Shown one piece after another: positions 16,731 to 23,076 of a stretch of 64,000 bases of DNA (its first letter is position 1; each line of letters opens with the position of its first letter). The position numbers were made by a program, and so were the translations under genes. Under the pieces are notes generated by a model, which saw only the letters and a program-made list of their open reading frames with translations, ran no database searches and was not told where the DNA came from. Origin of the DNA: Streptomyces aquilus (GTDB lineage: Bacteria; Actinomycetota; Actinomycetes; Streptomycetales; Streptomycetaceae); the NCBI RefSeq assembly GCF_003955715.1, contig NZ_CP034463.1, positions 1,922,001-1,986,000 of the forward strand. Reading direction: 5' to 3'.

Positions 16731-16937
16731 CCCCGCGTCTCCTCCCCGTAGCCCTCCGGGACACCAACTATCACAGAACGCTGCCCACGCGAGTGGTGCT
16801 TCAGGCACAGCACCGAAATGAGTGCACTTGGCGTTCACCAGTTCCTGACGGTTGATCAACTCCTGTTGGCCAAAGGCCAGTCGGGGGTATGACCTGGCCC
16901 GGTACAGTCGGAGCACCTGAGGCTGGGGGGAGCGCGC
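16731..16937. promoter_or_regulatory. bidirectional promoter region of the central system
   Basis: This 207-bp gap separates two divergent operons. For the plus strand, TTGGCC (16866-16871) and TATGAC (16888-16893) are 16 bp apart and could be -35/-10 boxes. TACAGT (16903-16908) is an alternative -10. GGGGGGAG (16925-16932) is the ribosome-binding site. For the minus strand a GATAGT-like box lies near 16770. A 6-bp inverted repeat, GGTGCT (16795-16800) and AGCACC (16809-16814), sits between them and could be an operator controlling both directions. Box assignments are by eye. Confidence 0.45.
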
Positions 16938-17813
16938 ATGGCGGCACTGACGGCGGGGCGGTTGCAGCAGGACGGGGTGCTGCGCGTGCTGGCGGAGCTG
17001 TACGCCGATCCGCTCAGCGCCGAGCTGCTGCTGCGGGGGCTGGGTGCCGATCTGACCCGGCTGCCGCCCTTCGGGGGTTCCCAGGCGCCGCTCGGCCACT
17101 GGTTCCGGATCTGTCTGACGATCGAGCACGGGGCGTTCGGCTTCACGCTGGAGGACCTGGTGCGGGCGGCGCACCGGGACTTCCCGTCGAACGACCTGTT
17201 GGGCCGGTACGCGAGACCCCGCGCGTCGGACGGAACGCCGGACGACCGCCTGACCGTGCTGTGTCTGCTGGCCGGTCCCCGGGAGGCGTCCAGGCTCCAG
17301 CTGCGGCACGAGTTCCGCACCATCGAGGAGGCCGCCCGCCGGGGCCGGCGCCGCACCCTCGACATCAGGCTGTCGGCGGCGACCCGGCGCCGCGACCTGC
17401 TCCCCGCGCTCACCGAACACAAGCCGGACGTCCTGCACTTCGGCGGGCACGGCTCCCCCGACGGGCATCTGCTGCTGGAGGGGGACGACGGCTCGGTCGC
17501 GCCGGTGCGTGCGGAGGCGCTCGGGGCGGCGCTCGACGCGGTGGGCGGAGTCCCGGTCGCCGTCCTCAACGCCTGCCATCTGGGGCGGTATCTGGACGTC
17601 GTCAGACCCTATGTCGGCGAGGTCATCGGCTCCCCGGCGAAGCTGGACGACGACGACGCGCTGGCGTTCTGCCGGGACTACTACGCGTCCCTCGCCCTCG
17701 GCGAGTCCTGGGAGGGCGCTTTCAAACAGGCGCGGGCAGGCGTGGGCCTCGGCCGGCCCGGGCCGCCGGACCTGCGGCGCGAGGTGGGGTTCCGGGAGGC
17801 CGACGCGGTATGA
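16938..17813 (+). CDS. EAD-CHAT caspase-like peptidase
   Basis: A 291-residue protein in two parts. Residues ~5-95 form an effector-associated domain (LRVLAELYADPLSAELLLRG, RLPPFGG, FWF-like HWFRICLTIEHG, AAHRDFPSN). The rest is a CHAT domain: catalytic His171 in VLHFGGHGSPDGHLLLEG and Cys213 in VAVLNACHLG, with the usual SPAKLDDDDALAFCRDYY region downstream. CHAT peptidases are caspase-superfamily proteases used as effectors in prokaryotic conflict and death systems (for example gasdermin- or TPR-linked ones). It is the first gene of the plus operon. The ATG at 16938 follows a strong GGGGGGAG. Its targets are unknown; the E2 fusion shares the EAD. Confidence 0.85.
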   Translation: MAALTAGRLQQDGVLRVLAELYADPLSAELLLRGLGADLTRLPPFGGSQAPLGHWFRICLTIEHGAFGFTLEDLVRAAHRDFPSNDLLGRYARPRASDGTPDDRLTVLCLLAGPREASRLQLRHEFRTIEEAARRGRRRTLDIRLSAATRRRDLLPALTEHKPDVLHFGGHGSPDGHLLLEGDDGSVAPVRAEALGAALDAVGGVPVAVLNACHLGRYLDVVRPYVGEVIGSPAKLDDDDALAFCRDYYASLALGESWEGAFKQARAGVGLGRPGPPDLRREVGFREADAV

Positions 17814-17881
17814 CGGGGCAGCGCGTGCGAGGACGGAACCGTACGACGGGGCGGTCGGCCCGGAGGGGCGGCGACGCATGA
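17810..17881 (+). CDS. 23-residue arginine-rich mini-ORF bridging CHAT and RING-like genes
   Basis: ATG at 17810 overlaps the CHAT stop (ATGA) and the TGA at 17879-17881 overlaps the ATG of the next gene (ATGA). The peptide is MTGQRVRGRNRTTGRSARRGGDA (split here as MTGQRVRGRN-RTTGRSARRGGDA), with seven Arg. The exact 4-nt fit at both ends suggests that ribosomes pass through it, keeping the CHAT and RING-like genes translationally coupled. Whether the peptide itself has a function is unknown. The RRGG-DA ending superficially recalls a ubiquitin C-terminus, but the peptide is far too short for a beta-grasp fold. No homologue is known to me. Confidence 0.35.
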   Translation: MTGQRVRGRNRTTGRSARRGGDA

Positions 17882-18627
17882 GCGAGCAGCGGCAGCGTAC
17901 CGTCAGCGTGCATGTCCCCGCCGGAGTGAACGTCGCCGAGCGGCGACGGCGCAGTCAGGAGCGGGAGCGGGCGGAGGCCGGGGCGCGGGGCGCCGACGAG
18001 GGCGGGCCGAGTCCGGCGGCGTACGACTTCCTGCTCGGGCAGGCGGGCGGGCGCCGTGAGGCGGTCGACGTACCGCAGCCGGACGGCGGGCCCGGCGAGG
18101 AGGTCACCGTCGTCACCTCGCAGCTGCTGCGCAAGCTCGGCTCGGCCGGGACCACCTGTCCGGTCTGCCACCACTCCTTCCGGCTGGGCGAGCAGATCTC
18201 CATCGAGCGGGCCGAGGCGGGCCCCGGTGTCGTCCTCAAGCACCGCAGCCGCCGCCTGGACTGCCTCAACCCCGGGGCGGGCGCGCAGTCCTCCGCATCG
18301 GCCGAGCTGTTCCACCAGGGTCTCGACGAGGCCAATCCCCCGCCGCCGGAGCTGAACACGGTCCGGCTGCATCGCGGACATCCCCTGCTCCGGCTCCACC
18401 CGGGCCCGGGCGACGGGGCGCCCACCCGGCACCGCTGCTGGGTGTGCGGGCACACCTTCCGGCCGGACGAGATGGTCATCCACTGCACCTGCGCGCCGGA
18501 CGCGCCGAACTGCGCGAGCGCCGTCCACCGTGACCCGGACCACGGGCTGGTCTGCTACGACGACTGGAAGGCCCAGCATCCCGGGGTGCCGTGTCTGATG
18601 CTCAACTCCCTGCGGGACACCCGGTGA
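17878..18627 (+). CDS. RING-like double treble-clef zinc protein (candidate E3)
   Basis: A 249-residue protein with an Arg/Glu-rich N-terminal ~45 residues and two Cys/His clusters. The first has C94-x2-C97, with H98/H99, H122 and C129. The second has C187-x2-C190-x-H192, H202-C203-x-C205, C212, H217 and C226. Such paired clusters match the binuclear treble-clef/RING-like proteins described in prokaryotic ubiquitin-type operons. It sits directly before the E1 gene, whose GTG overlaps its stop by 4 nt. In this setting an E3-like role, or an adaptor presenting substrates to the E2, is the natural inference. The zinc ligands are visible; ligase activity is not proven. Confidence 0.7.
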   Translation: MSEQRQRTVSVHVPAGVNVAERRRRSQERERAEAGARGADEGGPSPAAYDFLLGQAGGRREAVDVPQPDGGPGEEVTVVTSQLLRKLGSAGTTCPVCHHSFRLGEQISIERAEAGPGVVLKHRSRRLDCLNPGAGAQSSASAELFHQGLDEANPPPPELNTVRLHRGHPLLRLHPGPGDGAPTRHRCWVCGHTFRPDEMVIHCTCAPDAPNCASAVHRDPDHGLVCYDDWKAQHPGVPCLMLNSLRDTR

Positions 18628-19715
18628 CCGGCGACCGGTTCGCGCGGCACGCGCTGGTCCCCGGCTGGGACCAGAAGCGGCTGGCCGACGCCACGGTCGT
18701 CCTCGCGGGCGCCGGGGCACTGGGCAACACGGTCGCCCAGACACTCGCGTTGGCGGGCCTCGGGCGGCTGGTGGTGTGCGATCCGGACACGGTCGCGGTG
18801 AGCAACCTCAGCCGCTGCCCGCTGTTCCGGGCGGCGGACGTGGGCCGGCCGAAGGCGCGGGTGCTGGCCGAGGCGCTGGCGGACCTCGCACCCGGCACGG
18901 CCGTGGACGCCCGTGAGGCGCCGCATGTGTCCGGAGCCGGGCTCGCCGAACTGCGGGACGCCGACCTGGTGGTGAGCGCGCTGGACAGCCGGGCGGCCCG
19001 GATCTCCCTGGCCGGGCGGTGCACGCTCGCCGGGACCGGCATGCTCGACGGCGGGACGCACGCGTGGGGCGGCGAGGTCTCCTGGTACCCGCCCGGCGGA
19101 CGCTGCCGGGCCTGCGGTCTCGGTCCCGCCGAGCGGGCGGTGCAGGACGACCCGTGGTCGTGCGCCGCGCCCGATCCGGCCGCCGAGGCGGGCGCGTCGG
19201 CTCCGGTGTCGGGCCTGGTCGGCGCGTGGCTCGCCGACTTCGCCGTACGACTGCTGCTGGGACTGTCCGTGCCGGAGGCGCCGTTGCGCGTCGACGCCGC
19301 GGGGTTCGCCATGCCGCTGTCCGGGGCCCCGTCGGGTGAGCTGCCCGACCCGGACTGCCCGCTGCACGAACGGCTCCCCGCCGACGTCCCGGTGCTGCCG
19401 TTGGACCAAGAGGCCACGGTGGCCGACCTGTTGGACCACGTCGACGTGCACGAAGAGCCGCTCGCCTGGGCAGGATTCAGCAGGCCGGTGCGGCGGCGGG
19501 CGGCGGTGCGCACCGTCACCTCCCGGCTGCGGTCCGCGCCCGCCTCGGCGCGGTTGAGCGCACTGGGGGTGGCGCCGCGTGAGGTACTGCCCGTGGCCCG
19601 ACGGGACGGATCGGGGCTGCGGTACGTCGAGTTGGCCGCCGTCGGGAAGGAACGGCAGGGCATACCGGGCGACTTGACCGAGGCACGGCGCGCGACGACG
19701 GAGGGTGTCCTGTGA
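18624..19715 (+). CDS. ThiF/E1-like ubiquitin-activating enzyme
   Basis: A 363-residue E1-superfamily adenylating enzyme. It opens VTGDRFARHALVPGWDQKRL, the usual E1/MoeB start. The nucleotide loop is G29-A-G-A-L-G34, and the Asp/Arg stretch VSNLSRC (R64) with DVGRPKA is the ATP/Mg-binding region. CRAC at C161/C164 and DCPLH further on may bind zinc. The trans-thiolation Cys is not assigned. It should adenylate a ubiquitin-like C-terminus and hand it to the E2 encoded next. GTG 18624 was chosen for its GTGA overlap with the upstream stop and because the family N-terminus begins there; a GTG 33 nt upstream is the alternative. Confidence 0.88.
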   Translation: MTGDRFARHALVPGWDQKRLADATVVLAGAGALGNTVAQTLALAGLGRLVVCDPDTVAVSNLSRCPLFRAADVGRPKARVLAEALADLAPGTAVDAREAPHVSGAGLAELRDADLVVSALDSRAARISLAGRCTLAGTGMLDGGTHAWGGEVSWYPPGGRCRACGLGPAERAVQDDPWSCAAPDPAAEAGASAPVSGLVGAWLADFAVRLLLGLSVPEAPLRVDAAGFAMPLSGAPSGELPDPDCPLHERLPADVPVLPLDQEATVADLLDHVDVHEEPLAWAGFSRPVRRRAAVRTVTSRLRSAPASARLSALGVAPREVLPVARRDGSGLRYVELAAVGKERQGIPGDLTEARRATTEGVL

Positions 19716-21178
19716 GGGACGAGCTGTACAACGAGCTGGAGCGGGTGATCAACCCCCAGGAGGGCGAGATCATCCTGCGGTCCATCGGGTTCCGCGAGGC
19801 CCGCCTGCCGTCCACGGAACTGGCCCCCCGGTTCTACTGGTCGGAGGTGCGCCGGCTGATCGACGCGGGCGTGCTGGTGGACGGCGAGGCGCTGCTGGCG
19901 CGTGCCGCGCACAACGAGTACCCGGGCAACCCGGTGTTCCGGGCCTCCGTCGAGGCGCTGGAACCGGTCACCGAGCCGCCGCAGCCGCACCGCGTCGAGT
20001 CCCACAGCCCGCCGCCCTCCGGCCCGACGCCCACGGCCGCGCCGCCGACGGAGCCGGACACCTATCCGACCCTGGTCTTCGTGTGCAGCACGCACCACGC
20101 GGCGTTCATCGAGGAGGTGCGCCGCCTCGACCCCCGCGCCGAACTGTTCTTCGTCAGCCAGGGCGAGGAGGCCCAGGTGGGACAGATCGCGATGTCCCTG
20201 ACGCGTGAACTGGCGCCCAGTCAGATGGACGACGTGCGCGGCGAGTTGATCGCGGCCGGTGCCCCGGCGGACCTGGAGATCCTCCAGGAGGTCTACGACC
20301 ACCGGCCCTATCTGCTGGAGGCGCTCCGGGTCAACGGACCCGACCAGCAGCCCTACGACCTGGCGGGGGTGCCGTCGATCACCCCGGTGCGGGACATCGC
20401 CGCCGCCGTGCTGGCGCACTACGAGGGCCGGATGGGGCGGCGCCCGCGCACCGTCGTCGACCATCAGCAGCCGGACGGCAGCTTCCGCCGTCTCGATCCG
20501 GCGCAGTCCCTGCACGACGCCGGTGTGCGTGAGGGCGACACGCTCAACGTGTATCCCGAAGCGACCGCCGGGCACGCCGAGTTGCGGATGCAGGCGATCA
20601 TCCGGGTCCGTGAGGAGATGCACCGCTACGCGGACCAGCACGAGGACTTCGAGATCGTCGACACCGACGACCCGGAGTTCCCCACCGACTACGAGATCCG
20701 CTTCAAGGGGCCGGGGCTGCGGCTCCCGGAGCAGCAGAGCGCGAGTGCGCTGCCGCGTCCGGAGGTGCAGGACAAGCACAACCTGCTGATCCTGCTGGGC
20801 CCGGACTTCCCGCTGGTCGCCCCGGCCGTCTTCTGGCTGAGCCCGATCTTCCACCCGAACATCAAGGGCCCCGATCCGCAGTACCCGGAGGCCGAGGGGG
20901 CCGTGTGCCTGGGGGTGCTGGCGCACTCCTGGCGCCCCGCCCTCGACTTCGGCCAACTGTGCCAGATGCTCGTGGACATGGCTGGGTATCGTAACTACGA
21001 GATCTCGGACAGTTTCAACCCAATCGCTGCATTCTGGGCTCAGACGGAGGACGGAGTGGCCATGATCGAGGCCATCGGGGGCAAGCCACCGGTGCCGGTC
21101 CCGCCGCCCGACGACGGCGTACTGCGCGTCGGCGCCCTGCGGATACGGCGGACGGACGGGACGGCCGATGGCACTTGA
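19712..21178 (+). CDS. EAD - ubiquitin-like - E2 (UBC) fusion protein
   Basis: A 488-residue protein. Residues ~1-85 are an effector-associated domain (LERVINPQEGEIILRSIGFR, RLIDAG, AAHNEYPGNPVF). Residues ~105-190 are an alpha/beta region (LVFVCSTHHAAFIEEV) of unknown class. Residues 204-287 have a beta-grasp/ubiquitin-like pattern ending VREGDTLNVYPEATAG. Residues ~288-445 are an E2 fold with H381-P382-N383 and catalytic Cys399 in GAVCLG, then SWRPALDF. HPN-to-Cys spacing is longer than in eukaryotic E2s. It is a conjugating enzyme carrying its own UbL and a homotypic adaptor also found on the CHAT protease. GTG 19712 overlaps the E1 stop (GTGA). The E2 and EAD are clear; the UbL call is by pattern. 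Confidence 0.85.
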   Translation: MRDELYNELERVINPQEGEIILRSIGFREARLPSTELAPRFYWSEVRRLIDAGVLVDGEALLARAAHNEYPGNPVFRASVEALEPVTEPPQPHRVESHSPPPSGPTPTAAPPTEPDTYPTLVFVCSTHHAAFIEEVRRLDPRAELFFVSQGEEAQVGQIAMSLTRELAPSQMDDVRGELIAAGAPADLEILQEVYDHRPYLLEALRVNGPDQQPYDLAGVPSITPVRDIAAAVLAHYEGRMGRRPRTVVDHQQPDGSFRRLDPAQSLHDAGVREGDTLNVYPEATAGHAELRMQAIIRVREEMHRYADQHEDFEIVDTDDPEFPTDYEIRFKGPGLRLPEQQSASALPRPEVQDKHNLLILLGPDFPLVAPAVFWLSPIFHPNIKGPDPQYPEAEGAVCLGVLAHSWRPALDFGQLCQMLVDMAGYRNYEISDSFNPIAAFWAQTEDGVAMIEAIGGKPPVPVPPPDDGVLRVGALRIRRTDGTADGT

Positions 21179-22226
21179 CATCGAGCTCTTCCAGGGCGAG
21201 TCACGCCAACTGGTGCGCACCGAACCGCTGATCGCGCTGCTGAAGCCGGCCTTCGCGGCGGAGACGGCCCCCTTCAAGGGCCGCCCCCGCTTCGTGCTGA
21301 TGCTGCGCAACGACCCCGGGCCCGACACCTACGAGCCCGACACCCCCGGCACCGACACGTACGAGGGAGATCTCCACCTCACCAATCTCCGCGCCGACTT
21401 CGGGTACATCCATGTCGCGATCCATATGGAGGGACGCGTGGTCTACCAGAAGCCCTACTCCGTCAACTCGCTCGTCGGCCCGGTGCTCGCCCGGCTGGCC
21501 CGGGAGATCTCCCCCGAGGAGCGCCAGTGGGCGTTCCGGATCGCCGGGCTGCCCTCGCCCGAGGACGACGAGTCGGCGCAGCGGCTGCCCCCGGTGGTGG
21601 ACGGCACGGACGACATCGACGTCTCCCGCTCCACCCGGCTGCCGTTCGGCATCCGCCCGGCGGCCGAGCCCGAGATCCCGCTGCTGGACCTGGCCGAGTA
21701 CGGGGTGACGCTCAGCGACACCGGGGCGCCGGTGACCGTGCTGCTGGGCACCGGGGTGCGGCGCAGCATGATGGAGATGGAGCTGTCGACCGAGATCGAG
21801 GAGGGCGGCTTCCTGGTCGGCCGGGCCTTTAGGCGGGCCGACGACCCCGCCCTGCACGCGGTGATCGTCGACGAGGTGCTGCCCGCCGAGCACTCGGGGG
21901 CCTCGCTGATGCACTTCACGTTCACCGGCGACTCGTTCCGTGCGATGAGCCGGACGCTCGGCGACCGCCAGCTCGTCGGCTGGTACCACACCCATCTGTT
22001 CCAGACCGAGCGCACCATCGGCCTGTCCCGTACCGACATCGACCTGCACCGGGACACCTTCCGGCGCCCCTGGCAGGTGGCCGCCCTGATCAACCTCACC
22101 TCGCGCCGGCGGGTGCTGACCTGCTACGCCTCCTCCGACGACTGGATGGCACCCTGTCCGATCCGGAACCTCGATGACGACCCTGACAGCCACCGCAGTA
22201 CGCATCCTTCACTGGGCCATCACTGA
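21168..22226 (+). CDS. JAB/JAMM metallopeptidase (predicted deconjugase)
   Basis: A 352-residue protein with a ~190-residue N-terminal domain (MALDIELFQGESRQLVRTEP, no motif recognised) and a C-terminal JAMM domain. The motif is complete: Glu in EIEEGGFLVG (209-218), His274-T-His276, then Ser287-x2-Asp290. JAMM peptidases in such operons remove or process ubiquitin-like proteins. The ATG at 21168 overlaps the E2 stop by 11 bp. The N-terminal domain is an addition compared with minimal bacterial JABs (about 150 residues) and may recognise the UbL of the E2 fusion. Cytosolic. Confidence 0.9.
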   Translation: MALDIELFQGESRQLVRTEPLIALLKPAFAAETAPFKGRPRFVLMLRNDPGPDTYEPDTPGTDTYEGDLHLTNLRADFGYIHVAIHMEGRVVYQKPYSVNSLVGPVLARLAREISPEERQWAFRIAGLPSPEDDESAQRLPPVVDGTDDIDVSRSTRLPFGIRPAAEPEIPLLDLAEYGVTLSDTGAPVTVLLGTGVRRSMMEMELSTEIEEGGFLVGRAFRRADDPALHAVIVDEVLPAEHSGASLMHFTFTGDSFRAMSRTLGDRQLVGWYHTHLFQTERTIGLSRTDIDLHRDTFRRPWQVAALINLTSRRRVLTCYASSDDWMAPCPIRNLDDDPDSHRSTHPSLGHH

Positions 22227-23076
22227 GCCGGCGCCCGACGGCACCCCGGTGCCGCCTCCGACCACCTCGGCCCGGCCGCCCGAGAGCGACGACGACCCGG
22301 TCGTCCTCCTCGAACGGCTGGCCCGGGTCACCGCGGCCCGGCTGCACCTGTCCGACCCGCCCCTCGGTGACCGCGGCCCCACGGGCCTGGAGCCGCTGAT
22401 GGTCGCGGCCGCCCTGGCGCTGCGGGACGACCCGCCGACGGCCCTGCTGGTGGCCGAGGGCGTGGGCGGCTCGGGCACCGTACGCGATCTGATGGCCCGT
22501 CACGGTCTCGTGGGGCGTGCCCTGTCGGCGACTCCGCTCGACGCCGAGCTGCGGACGGCACTGCTGCGCGCCTCGCCGCTCACGGCCCTCTTCGACCACC
22601 CTCCGCCGGGCACGGAGGAGCGCTGCGGGCAGCTCCTCGACCGGTTCCTCGATCACACCGAGGGCAGACGCGTGGCGGTGGCGGGCCTCGCCGCACCACC
22701 GTCCTCGCCCGCCACCGCCCGTCACCGCGCGGCGCTGCTGCGCCGGTTCCGCTTCACCCCGGGGGAGAGAACAGTCGTGTACGAGGTGTACGAGACGGCA
22801 CTGCTGCACCATGGCGGCCACTACCGCGGACTCACCGACGACGTACGGAAGTTGGCCAGCGAAAGCCCCGCCAGGCTGCTCGACGGCGACACGCGGGGCC
22901 AGTGGGCGCGGGCCACGCTCGACTGGTGGCAGCCCCTGTCCGTGCTGGCCCGGCGCCATCCCGGGGAACTGCGCCGCCGCCCGCTGCTGAGCGGCTACCG
23001 CACCGGCACGGAACTGCACCGCATCTACGGCCGGGTCCGGGAGTTCGAGGCGCTGCGCGAGGTGCTGGACCGATGA
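22174..23076 (+). CDS. hypothetical protein of the Ub/FtsH-like cluster
   Basis: A 300-residue soluble protein beginning MTTLTATAVRILHWAI. It is mostly helical, Arg/Leu/Ala-rich, with no metal, nucleotide or membrane motif that I recognise. The ATG at 22174 lies 53 bp inside the JAB gene and is preceded by a weak GGAA; the overlap is larger than elsewhere in the operon, so a later start cannot be excluded. Its stop overlaps the AAA gene by 4 nt. Position between the deconjugase and the FtsH-like ATPase suggests an adaptor or one of the X-domain partners of FtsH-type ternary systems; this is inference. Confidence 0.7.
   Translation: MTTLTATAVRILHWAITEPAPDGTPVPPPTTSARPPESDDDPVVLLERLARVTAARLHLSDPPLGDRGPTGLEPLMVAAALALRDDPPTALLVAEGVGGSGTVRDLMARHGLVGRALSATPLDAELRTALLRASPLTALFDHPPPGTEERCGQLLDRFLDHTEGRRVAVAGLAAPPSSPATARHRAALLRRFRFTPGERTVVYEVYETALLHHGGHYRGLTDDVRKLASESPARLLDGDTRGQWARATLDWWQPLSVLARRHPGELRRRPLLSGYRTGTELHRIYGRVREFEALREVLDR

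Noticed and set aside
14604..17879. Extended start of the GTPase gene up to 17879
   Set aside because: The extension is antisense to the EAD-CHAT gene; GTG 16730 has a good ribosome-binding site.
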